A DNA stretch of 64,000 bases from Tridacna crocea (taxonomy: Eukaryota > Mollusca > Bivalvia > Cardiida > Cardiidae). This document shows positions 1 to 10,600 of this stretch, piece by piece. The position numbers and the translations under genes are program-made. The notes below the pieces were generated by a model, which made no database searches, was not told where the DNA came from, and worked only from the letters and a program-made list of their open reading frames with translations. The stretch covers positions 57,958,962 through 58,022,961 of the forward strand of contig OX031062.1 in the NCBI GenBank assembly GCA_943736015.1, read 5' to 3'. Numbering within the stretch: position 1 is the stretch's first letter; each line of letters begins with the position of its first letter.

Positions 1-99
1 TTACCACGGACTAAAACATTTCGAATCATTATGCAAACGGAAAAATAGAACAGTCAAGCCAGATAATCTCTTTTGGGATGGATAATCTCACAAAATAAT

Positions 100-178
100 T
101 TACAGTGTAAATTAAGATCAGATTACATGCACTCTCTGTGGAGTCTAATCTTGATCTACATTCTCCGTAAAGGAATAT
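100..178. repeat. P-4 palindrome copy (diverged)
   Basis: Imperfect inverted repeat: AGATCAGATTACATGCACTC pairs with a GTCTAATCTTGATCTACA arm. Same unit as 45320-45387 and 56858-56926. Confidence 0.6.
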
Positions 179-248
179 CCTGAGGTATCCTTGTATAGAG
201 AGTAAAGTTTAACATCTTAGAAAATAGCCATATGTAAAGTGCAATGAG

Positions 249-462
249 TTAACCCTTTACCATGATATCCTGAGTTCTAATCACTCTAGGCAAGCAGCCT
301 TTTGAAAACATAGTGGGAAAAGGAGAAGATGCTGGTAACCAGCATTTTCTCCATTTCCCGCAATGCTTTCTACCCTTCAGTTTTGCCACATTTAGTTTTT
401 CTTCTGCAATTGCTTTAAATTTGAACCAGTCTAGCATTTTGTCATCTGGTAAAAAGATAACT
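249..462 (+). mobile_element. PB element, diverged
   Basis: Left terminus TTAACCCTTTACCA, half core AAATGCTGGTAACCAGCAT, right end CTGGTAAAAAGATAA. A broken second internal fragment (GCTTGCAGACAACAAG) follows to about 565. Confidence 0.7.
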
Positions 463-732
463 CTTGACCAGTCAACAAACTTTATAATACATCAAATTTT
501 GAAAGGGCTTGCAGACAACAAGTTAAATACGGCTCAAATGATACGAAATGAATTGGGAAGGGTTCAGTGAGACAGAGGCTTCAGGCATTATTAGGCCAAA
601 ATTACACATTCAACCTCGACCACAATCTGTTTTCTGATTATGCCAGGTTGGGGTAAGATGTTCTAGGAAGTAGTAAGGTGTGACAGGGGCTTTACTTATT
701 GGAATTATTTCATTTAGAAATGGAAGCAAAAT

Positions 733-2074
733 AAACAAGAGGGCCAAGATGGCCCTGGTTCGCCCACCTGAATTTTTGAAAGGACCATAGCCAATTTTTT
801 CAAAATGTAAACAACCATTTCAGAGAAGAAGAATTTTTAAGAATTTCTTCATGTCTGTATAGTGTAAATAGCCCACAGCCATCAGAGCCATGTTTCTTGA
901 TGGATCAAAATATTTCGAGCAATTTTTGAAAAGGGTCATCCAAGGAACATCCGTGTGAAAGTATTCCAAAATCTGACCAGCCGTTTCAGAGAAGAAGAAT
1001 TTTTAAGAATTCCTTTATTTCTGTATAGTGCAAGTAGCCCCCATTCACCAGAGCCATGTTTCTTGACGTATCAAAATTTCACGAACAAGTTTTGAAAAGG
1101 GTCACCGAAGGAACATCTCTGTGAAATAATTTCAAAATCTGACCAGCAGTTTCAGAGAAGAAGAGTTTTTAAGAATTTCTTCATTTCCCTATAGTGCAAG
1201 TAGCCCCCATTCACCAGAGCCACATTTTTTGATGAATCAAAATTTCGCAAACACATTTTGAAAAGGGTCATCCAAGGAACATTCCTGTGAAATAATTTCA
1301 AAATCTGACCAGTCGTTTTAGAGAAGATTTTTTAAGAATTCCTTTATTTCTTTATAGTGGAAGAAGCCCCCATTCACCAGAGCCACACTTTTTGACGAAT
1401 CAAAATTTTGCGTACAATTTTTGAAAAGGGTCATCCAAGGAACATCTCTGTGAAATAATTTCAAAATCTGACCTGCGCTTTCAGAGAAGAAGAGTTTTTA
1501 AGAATTTCTTCATTTCCTTATAGTGCAAGTAGCCCCCATTCACCAGAGCCACACTTTTTGACAAATCAAAATTACACTAACAGTTTTTGAAAAGGGTCAT
1601 ACAAGGAACATCTCTGTGAAATTATTTCAAATTCTAACCAGCCGTTTCAGAGAAGAAGAATTTTTAAGAATTCCTTTATTTCTTTATAGTGGAAGAAGCC
1701 CCCATTCACCAGAGCCATGTTTCTTGACGTATCAATATTTCATGAACAGTTTTTGAAGAGGGTCACCCAAGGAACATCTCTGTGAAATTATTTTAAAATC
1801 TGACCAGCGGTTTCAGAGGAGAAGATTTTCAAAGAATTTCCTAGAAAATTCCATTTCGTTGCCATGGCAACCAGAGTTTTTGACGGAATCAAATTCTGTG
1901 AACAATTTTTAAAGAGGACCTCCCAAGGAACATTCCAGCCAAGTCTGGTCCAAATTGGCCCAGTGGTTTAGGAGGAGGTGATGTTTAAAGAATTGTTGAA
2001 GACACACGACGGACGACGCACACCCAGTGACCCTAAAAGCTCCCCTTGAGCACGTTGTGCTCAGGTGAGCTAAA
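733..2074 (+). mobile_element. Helentron-like element with 166-bp array (HL-1)
   Basis: It begins AACAAGAGGGCCAAGATGGC, followed by CCACCTGA, and ends with hairpin GAGCACGTTGTGCTC and TCAGGTGAGCTAAA. CACCTGA at the 5' side is the inverse of TCAGGTG at the 3' side, as in subterminal inverted repeats of Helentron-associated elements. No transposase is encoded. Confidence 0.75.
810..1830 (+). repeat. Tandem array in HL-1, about 166-bp unit, six units
   Basis: TTTCAGAGAAGAAGA recurs at about 818, 983, 1150, 1316, 1479, 1644 and 1811, spacing 163-167. Each unit also holds CCAAGGAACAT and a CACCAGAGCCA block. Confidence 0.9.
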
Positions 2075-2098
2075 AAGGTTTCATTTACAACCATTTTT

Positions 2099-2304
2099 TT
2101 AACCCTTCACCACATGGCTAAATTTTAGACCTATCCAAATTGAAAGCATTTGCAAACAAAATTTTTATAAATGACACAATTTTTCTTTGATAGGATAGAA
2201 AACTGTGGGAAAGGAGAAAATGTTGGTTACCAGCATTTTCTCCTTTTCCCACGATGTTTTCCAAACACTTCTTCAGGGTCATCAGTGTGTGGGAAAAGGG
2301 TTAA
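2099..2304 (-). mobile_element. PB-A element
   Basis: TTAA at both ends, ending GTGGGAAAAGGGTTAA. The core has only about 40 bp of stem, so this copy is slightly deleted. Confidence 0.85.
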
Positions 2305-2331
2305 AAGAGCATAATTATTAAATTCAATCTG

Positions 2332-2411
2332 GATTTTCTCCTTTTCCCACAATGTTTAGAAAGGCTTCTTTCTCAGGGTCGTGAAAAGTAGGGATTGTGT
2401 GGTAATGGGTA
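2332..2411 (-). mobile_element. PB-A fragment (left arm only)
   Basis: Half of the core (TTTTCTCCTTTTCCCACAAT) followed by the left arm reversed and GGTAATGGGTAA. Confidence 0.8.
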
Positions 2412-2663
2412 AAATATGTAATAGCAACACTGTACAAATAAAAGCAATAGTGATAGTTATTGAAATACACAATGACATTATGGTTTACAACAAAGGTTTC
2501 ACTTGCAGTCAAATAGTGTGCCCTCCTTCTGAATGTTATCACCCATACAGAAGGAAAAAACTGCCACACAACTATTTCAAAAATAACTTCATCAATCATG
2601 ATTGTCAGATACTAACAAATACACACATAATATACTTTCCACAAAATGTTTTTAATTTAGCCT

Positions 2664-2853
2664 TTTAACACATAATCCCCACTTTTAACGACCCTAAGAA
2701 AGAAAACTTTTGAATACATTAAGGACAAAGAAGAAAATGCTGGTTTCCCCACATTGTTTACTATCCTATCAAAGACAAGTTGTCATTAATTTTGAGCTGC
2801 ATTGGTCATCTGCAAATGCTTTCAATTTGGTAGAGTTCAAAAGTTTGTTGTTT
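2664..2853 (+). mobile_element. PB-A element, core partly lost
   Basis: Begins TTAACACATAATCCCC and keeps GTCATCTGCAAATGCTTTCA, but the second core arm is degraded. Its right end abuts the next copy. Confidence 0.75.
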
Positions 2854-3048
2854 AGCCCTTTCCCAAACAATCCCTGGTTTTTACGACTTTGAGATAGAAG
2901 CCTTTTGAAAACATGGTGGGAAAAGGAGAGAATGCTGGTAACCAGCCTTCCAAAAACAAATTTCAATGTTTGAGATACATTAATTTTGTCGTCTGCAAGT
3001 GCCTTCAATTTGGACCAGTCTCAAATATCGTCGTTTGGTAAAGAGTTA
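2854..3048 (+). mobile_element. PB-A element, half core
   Basis: Begins AGCCCTTTCCCAAACAATCC and ends GTTTGGTAAAGAGTTAA. The second core arm is missing after GGTAACCAGC. Confidence 0.8.
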
Positions 3049-3054
3049 ATATAG

Positions 3055-3239
3055 AGTTAAACCCACACAATTCAAACTTTTAATGACCCTGGAAAAGAGG
3101 CCTTTCGAAAACACTGTGGGATAAAGAAAACATGCATTCCTTCCTAAGAAGGAATTCAAATTTTCAGACACTTTTACATTGTCATCTGCAAATGCTTTAA
3201 ATTTAGACCAGTCTAAAAGTTTGTCCTTCGATAAAGAGT
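3055..3239 (+). mobile_element. PB-A element, eroded
   Basis: Recognisable by CCTTTCGAAAACACTGTGGG and TCATCTGCAAATGCTTTAAA. The core palindrome is gone. Confidence 0.7.
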
Positions 3240-3296
3240 CAAACTGGCAAAGATAAAAAGCTTTAGAAAACTATACGGGAAAGGAGAATATGGGTT

Positions 3297-3490
3297 GACT
3301 CTTTACCAAACGACAAAATTTTGGACTAGTCCAAATTGAAAGCATTTGCAGACAACAAAAAAGACGTGACTCCGAAACTAAAATCTGATTTGGGAAAAGT
3401 AGAAAACATTGTGGGAAAAGGAGAAAATGCTGGTAACCAGCTTTTCTTTCTTTTCCCACACTGTTTTCAAAAGCTTTCTTTCAAAAAGCA
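3297..3490 (-). mobile_element. PB-A element, left end lost
   Basis: Begins TGACTCTTTACCAAACGACA, with core AAATGCTGGTAACCAGC. The far terminus is not visible. Confidence 0.75.
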
Positions 3491-3569
3491 ACTGTTGGGT
3501 TTTTACTTAAGGCTTGATGATTTCATTTCTTTTATTCACAGGATAAGGGTTACTCTCTTTCGGGTTTAT

Positions 3570-3802
3570 CTTTCACCCTTTACCTCATATACCAATTTTA
3601 GGCTCTTCTGATTCAGCAGCAAATAAACATATGATGTCAAAAACATGGACAAACGGGGAAACAATTATCTGATTGAGTGAAAAACATTGTGGGAAAAGGA
3701 GAAATTGCTCGTCACGAGCAATTTCTCCTTTTACCACAATGTTTTCAATAGCTGTCTGTTGTTGATGCATTAAAATGAGTATCTATGGAGTAAAGGGCTG
3801 AA
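3570..3802 (-). mobile_element. PB-B element with covarying core
   Basis: Ends ATGAGTATCTATGGAGTAAA, the PB-B left terminus reversed. The core reads AATTGCTCGTCACGAGCAAT, symmetric but unlike the PB-A core. Confidence 0.8.
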
Positions 3803-4245
3803 CACCTGAATCTCAAATTTGGTAAAGGGCTGGAGCACAATCAGCTTTGTTTACACTAAATTCATTGGAGGCAGTTGGCTAAGGATTGGCTTTGCAGCTC
3901 CCTAGTATCACATGATGAGCTATCAGCCAATCAAAGCATATACTCTCATAATATAATGCAATTTAACTTTCTACACAAGTTATACATGAAAAACTTGGAT
4001 AAGGAGCACTGATGAAAGCACTGTGATCAAGAGTTTTATAAATTTCACTTTAGGATGCCTGGTAGAGCAGAGGCATCAAAAGCTCAAGCATGAGGCAATG
4101 GGTTCACCTACAGTACAATGGACGACAACTGACATCGAGATGCATATCAACAATATATCTGATTAGTATGCAGCTTACTCAGAAGTGTACTTGAAGCTGA
4201 CCTCTAGAATAAAAACTTAGTGTGCATATTTGACAACTTGTGCAT
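3803..4245. other. Intergenic, downstream of the ZnF-UBP gene
   Basis: Apart from the weak tRNA-like stretch, no gene or repeat was recognised. Confidence 0.5.
4046..4125 (+). repeat. tRNA-like SINE head, weak
   Basis: TGCCTGGTAGAGCAGAGGCA followed 30 bases later by GGGTTCACCTAC resembles RNA polymerase III A and B boxes. It shares CTGGTAGAGCA with 22415-22495. Confidence 0.35.
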
Positions 4246-4474
4246 TTAACTCTTTACCACACGACAAATTTACAGACCGGTCCAAATTGAAAGCATTTGC
4301 AGACGACAAAATAAATGTGAATGAAGAATCATAATTTGATTTGGGAAAGTTAGAAAACATTGTGGAAAAAGGAGAAAATGCTGGTTTCCAGCATTTTCTC
4401 CTTTTCCCACAATGTTTTCTAAAGGCTCCTTTCTCAGGGTCGTTAAAAGTCGGGATTGTGTGGTAATGAGTTAA
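4246..4474 (-). mobile_element. PB-A element, full length (229 bp)
   Basis: TTAACTCTTTACCACACGAC at one end and GTGTGGTAATGAGTTAA at the other, with a nearly perfect core. It lies just past the ZnF-UBP stop codon and may carry the transcript's 3' end. Confidence 0.93.
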
Positions 4475-4591
4475 GATGTAAATTAATAAGTAAAGCATCA
4501 CAATATATTTTTTTGGTCCCTTTTGCTCCCGAGGCCCATGCTGTCGCTGAACTATATCTTTTCTCTTGCGAAGTATCCTTGAATTACTGTC

Positions 4592-4654
4592 TTAACTGGT
4601 CAGGCCTGTTCCGAACTTACTCTGGTGGGCAGAGTTCAAAGCTGGTTTCAGCAA
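4592..4654 (-). CDS. ZnF-UBP gene, terminal coding exon
   Basis: The acceptor follows a tract ending CCTTTTTTGTAG. Twenty codons read LLKPALNSAHQSKFGTGLTS and then TAA. The pattern LL-x3-N-x-AHQ-x-KFG is that of the HDAC6 C-terminal helix. A GTAAGT inside AHQSKFG looks like a donor but is coding here. The next PB element starts about 118 bases downstream of the stop, so the 3' UTR probably runs into it. Confidence 0.85.
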   Translation of the reverse strand: MLKPALNSAHQSKFGTGLTS

Positions 4655-7600
4655 CTACAAAAAAGGAAAATAAATCTCTTACTCATATATATTTGAGGCA
4701 TGCTCTGGCAACAGAGGGTTTAACTCTTTACCACACAACTACGACTTTTAACTTCCCTAGGAAATGGAGAAAATGCTGGTAACCAGCATTTTCTCCTTTT
4801 CCCAGAATGTTTTCTGCTCTTCACAAAACAAATTTCAAATTTTCAGTCACTTTTCTTTTGTCTTGTGCAAAAGCTTTTGATTTGGACATGCTTAAAATAT
4901 TGTTGTTTGGTAAAGAGTTAATGCTACCACACAACTCCGACTTGTAACAACCCAGAGAAAGAAAGCCTTAGAAAAACATTGTAGGAAAAGGAGAAAATGC
5001 TGGTAACCAGCATTTTCTCCTTTTCCCATAATGTTTCTACCCTTGCCAAATCAAATTTCAAAATTTTGATAGACATCTATTCTGTCGTCTGCAAATGCTT
5101 TCATTTTGGACTAGCTCAAAATTTTGTCATTTGGTAAAGAGTTAATGCATGTCTGTTACAAACCATGCTCTATAAAAAAGGTGCTTCATGCATCTGCGAA
5201 AAGTATCGACCCAGTTCCGCCTACGCAGTATGGGCCAAAACTTTTTGCTTTTGGTTAACTTTCTGTATGTCCAGGACCAGTCTACCTTATGATCAAGTGG
5301 GTTGTTAAAGAAACTGGCAATTATGGATCCGTAACTATGTGATGGCTTGCTTGGTAAAGTGGTTACCAGCATTTTCTCTTTTTCCTACAATGGTTTTAAA
5401 AGGTTTCTTTCTTAACCCTTTACTCCATAGATACTCATTTCTGCGCATTGCTTGTAGGAGCCTTTGGAAAATATTGTGGCAAAAGGTGAAATTGCTCTTG
5501 ACGAGCAATTTCACCTTTTGTTACAATGTTTTCTATGCTATCAAAAGGCTTCATATACCTATAAAAAATGGCTTCATGCTTGCTGTTATTTAGGGTCAAT
5601 TAGAGATACCATAGAAATGCCCTATCGGGTAAAGGGTTAAAGGTGGCCCTTCAGATTTTGGGACGAAAATTTTACAAAACTGCAAAAAAATTATCCTTAT
5701 ACTTCTAAAGCCTTTTAATTTTCATTTTTTTTCAAATTTTTTTTTTTTAATTTTATGAATCTTAATTACTGATGATTTGTATTATTTTTTCAAATGAATA
5801 TCAATGAATATATATATTTTAATTTGGTGAGATGTAAAAATTCTAAATACCCACCTTTAAAGGTCGGGATGGTACTGTAAAGAGTTAAGGAAATACAAGT
5901 TTTTTCTTAGTAATAACTAAACCATACCAGTGTTATTACTATTTCAGGACTGTTAATGGGGAAAAAAATCAACACAATAAAAGGCACAGTTAATCCACGA
6001 TCAAGACACATTTTTCAATCCAATTATGATCTACAATGTATGCAAAAGCAGCTTCAGTTATGCTCATATTTCTGTTCTAGCAATAATACATCACAGAAAT
6101 GCACTAAACACCCTTCTGCCAGGGCTCAACTCCGATATGGAAGAAAATATTTAACAAGGACAAAAAAGCGCCATTCAAAGTTACATTCTACCTTTATTCT
6201 TCAAACTAGCCATCTCATTGGCATCGTTCTTGTGATTACTCGCGAAAACATTAAATTGCAAAAAGAACAAGTTTCTGATAGGCCAGTGCCAAATTGTGTT
6301 CATCAGTTGGCATATAAATTGCACAGATTTTGCGCCCTTTGTCATAGCCTTTGTTATTTTGTGACAGTCAACTTGTTGTACCTGTTTCAATTTTGTTTAC
6401 CTTCAGAACAGAGTTTTCTGCTTTACCTTTGTTCTTGGATTTATTTCGGCAATATCTCTTCATTTACTATGGAGTAATTTCTTTGGAGGTTAACTAGATC
6501 TATTCGTCACTTCAGGTTCCTGAAGGATACCTAGTTACAATTTTGTGGACTTATTTAATCATACATACATGTATTTAAAACTTTTCTGGACTTTTATACT
6601 TTGCTATATTGCGTTACAATATTGGACATTAACTTATGTGTGACATGGCCGCAAACTCTACGTGATCGTCTGATTTAAAAAAATGTCTCATCCAATGAAA
6701 TGGCTACTTTTGAACTTTAGAACAATATCTGGTAATGCCAATAAATAAGACTTAGGCGTATTGACCACTCACATCATTTTCCATGTAACTTTCACACTTA
6801 TAACACCAGACGGACAGATCAGCATAACTCAGCACTATCGGATGGTCCTCCTTCTCTCCATGTTTCACCATGTGCTCGTTGACATACCTGCTACAGTAAA
6901 CCTGAAAAACAGTGTGGAAGCTAAAGCTCAGAGGCATAAGGCACAGGGTATGTATTAGTGAAGACTGCAAGAATTTGACAATGGCTACCAAGCATGGTAG
7001 CTCAATAGTTTACACAAAATGCTTGAGACCTCCTTTTGACTGAATTCTTTCTGAGGATCGATGTTAGTCCTTGAACTTTCTGTATGTCCAAGAGCATCCA
7101 TTATTTTAACCCATTACCACACAATCCCTACTTTTGACGCCCCTGTGAGAGAAGCCTTCAGAAAACATTGTGGGAAAAGGAGAAAATGCTGCTAACCAGC
7201 ATTTTCTCTTTTTCCCCCAGTGTTTTCTACCCTTCCCAAAACAAATTTCAATATTTCAGTCACCTATATTTTGTCGTCTGCAAATGCTTCCAATTTGAAC
7301 CAGTCTAGAATTTTATCATGTGGTAAAGAGTTAATGCCCCCGCACATGGTATAAACAATGTTTATGTTGGAAAGCAGTCAGTGGCTTAAACGGAATTTTA
7401 TACAAAGTAATGGTAAAAGAAGCTCCAGGAAAGGACACAGAAATGCACTGGTCACTGCAATATAACTGCAACAATGTTGAAAGTAGTATTACACACCTGA
7501 CAAACATAGGTCATAATTATGGCTGCATTAATTTTAACAAAGATAATGACTGTCTGTCATGCTTCCTTAGAATATGGCCAGGCTGCAACCCACACCAGTA

Positions 7601-10600
7601 ATTCCTCTGTTTATTCTTTTGTAAAGGGTTATATAGTATGAATAAAATATAACTCTACCAAAGGACAAAATTTTAGATTGGTTCAAGTTGAAAGCACTTG
7701 CAGACAACAAAATGAACATAACTCAGAAATTGAATATTGTTTTTAGCAGGGTAGAAAACATTGTTGGAAAAGGAGAAAATGCTGGTTACCAGCATTTTCT
7801 CCTTTTCCCACAATGTTTTCAAAAGGCTTCTATCTCAGGCTGGTAAAAACTAGGGGTTGTTTGGTAAAGTGTTCGCTGCTGTTTGACTCCCATCTTGGTT
7901 ACTTTAGCCTGCTGGTGTACACTTAACCCACTACCACACAATCCTTACTTTTGATGCCCCTGAGAAAGAAGCCTTTAGAAAACATCATGGGAAAAGGAGA
8001 AAATGCTACAAACCAGCATTTTCTCTTTTTCCCACAATGTTTTCTACCCTTCACAAAACAAATTTCAAATTTTCAGTCACTTTTCTTCTGTTGTCTGCAA
8101 ATGCTTTCAATTTGGACAAACCTAAAATTTTGTCGTTTGGTAATGGGTTAATGCTTTACCAGATGACAAAATTGTAGACATGGCAAATCTGAAACCATTT
8201 TACAGATGATAAATGTGGTTCACATAATAGGGTTTGTCTTCTAACACACAGAAATCATGGTTACCGTACCAGCATTTTCTCCTTTTTCTTCAATGTTTTC
8301 AAAAGACTTCTTCTCTAAGGGTCATTAAAACTGTAGATTGCTTCGTAAAGTAATAATATTTCACCAAACAGAAAAACTTTAGACTAGTCCAAAATGAGAG
8401 CTTTTGCAGATGACAATATTACCAGTACCCGGTAAACATGGTTCAAATGATAAAATTTTCTTAGACAGGACAGAAAACATTATGGGGAAAGGAGAAAATG
8501 CTTGTTACCATCATTTTCTCCACTTCCCTCAATGTTTTCAAAGGTTATCTTTGTCAGGGTCCTTATAAGTCTAGATCATGCAGTAAAGGATCAAATAGTA
8601 ATAGATTCAAGCTTTAACCCTTTACCGAACAATCCCTGGTTTTTTTACGACCCAGAGAAAGAAGCCTTCTGAAAACATTGTGGGAAAAGGAGATAATGCT
8701 GGTAACCAGCATTTTCTCCTTTTCCCACAATGTTTTCTACTCTTCTAAATTCAAGTTTAAAATTTTGAGCCAAATGATTTATTAAGTCATCTGCAATTGC
8801 TCTCAATTTGGACAGGTCTAAAATTCTGTCGTTTGGGAAACAGTTAACTATCATCATACCCACCTTGTAGCACACAAGACACACCCAGTTTTCCCCTGTC
8901 GCCTGACAATCAAAACATGGATCATTTACATTCAGACCTTCCTCTGGGACAGGACCCACCATACTTAGATGATCACAGTCCTTTAATGTTATCACAGCAT
9001 ACATCTCTTGGATACCCTGTACAATTTAAAATTCAAAATAAGCAACAGGGCCTAGATTGTTCCGCAGTGCTCAATAAATACCTAAGAAGTAAGTAGCAAA
9101 ATTTAATATTTCTTATTTCCTGGAAGAAAATATGTCATAGATCTTCTTTTACAAGGATCTTTTGCTTATGCCATGACAGTTTACTCTATTTAACACTTTA
9201 CCACACAATCTTTACTTTTAACAACCCTAAAGAGGGGTACTTTTGAAAACATTTTGGGAAAAGAAGAAAATGCTGGTAACCAGCATTTTCTCCTCTACCC
9301 AAAATGTTTTCGATCTCATATTTGACAAATCTCATTGTTTGAATCATGATTAGTTTCTCCTATGACAATGCCTTAATTTAGGATGACTCAAAAGGTTTGT
9401 TGTGGTTAATCACCTGTGGCCATACATGTATTTGTCAAATGATTACATGATTAGCTCTAGAGTTCATGGAAAAGATTGTTAAAACTGTTACCCAGACAGA
9501 CTGACAGAAACAAGAGGACCATGATGGTCCTTTTTTGCTCACCTGAGTACTAAGCAGTAAAGGTCTACAATGAAGATAAATACCAAATATCAAAGTTCAA
9601 GGCCAAAAAATTCTGATTTCCTTCTTTGTTCCAATGTTTCAAACTTGTGGCCCCCAGGGAGGGGCCAGTTTTGACCCCAGGGGCATCATATGAACAATCT
9701 TAGAGGTCCATAAGGAGTTGTTTCAGAGAAGAAAATTTTTATAGTTTTCCTTCTTTGTTCCTACATGTATGTTTCAAACTTGTGACCCCCAGGGCAGGGC
9801 CAGTTTTTACCCCAGGGGCATCATATGAATAAATTTGGTAGAGGTCCACTAGGAGATGCTATGTACCAAATATCAAAGCTCTGCACCTTCTACTTTAAGA
9901 GAAGAAGAATTTTAAAGGTTTCCTTCTTTGTTCCTATGTTTCAAACTTGTGACACCCAGGGCAGGGCCAGTTTTGACCCCAGGGGCATCATATGAACAAT
10001 CTTAGTAGAGGTCCATAAGGAGATGTTACAAACCAAATATCAAAGCTCTGCACCTTCTAGTTTTAGAAAAAAAAAACGATTTTTAAAGTTTTCCTTCTTT
10101 GTTCCTTTGTTTCAAACTTGTAATCCCCAGGGAGAGGCCAGTTTTGACTCCAGGGGCATCATATGTACAATTGTGGTAAATGTCTACTGGAAGATGCTAC
10201 ATACCAAATATCTAAGCTCTGCACCTTCTAGTTTCAGAGAAGAAGATTTTTAAAGTTTTCCTTCTTTGTTCCCATGTTTCAAACCTGTGACTCCCAGGGA
10301 GGGGCCAGTTTTGATCCCAGGGGCATCATATGAACAATCTTGGTATAGGTCCACTAGGAGATGCTACATACCAAATATCAAAGCTCTGCACCTTCTAGTT
10401 TCAGAGAAGAAGAATTTTATAGTTTTCCTTCTTTGTTCCTATGTTTCGAACTTGTGACCCCGGGCAGGGGCCAGTTTTGACCCCAGGGGCATCATATGAG
10501 CAATCTTGGTAGAGGTCCACTAGGAGATGCTACATACCAAATATCAAAGCTCTGCACCTACTACTATTAGAGAAGAAGATTTTTAAAGTTTTCCTTCTCT

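Noticed and set aside
4175..4203. Short minus-strand terminal exon after a GTAAGT at 4621-4615
   Set aside because: Reading through the apparent donor gives AHQSKFG, the conserved HDAC6 C terminus, followed by a stop, so the exon ends at 4592.
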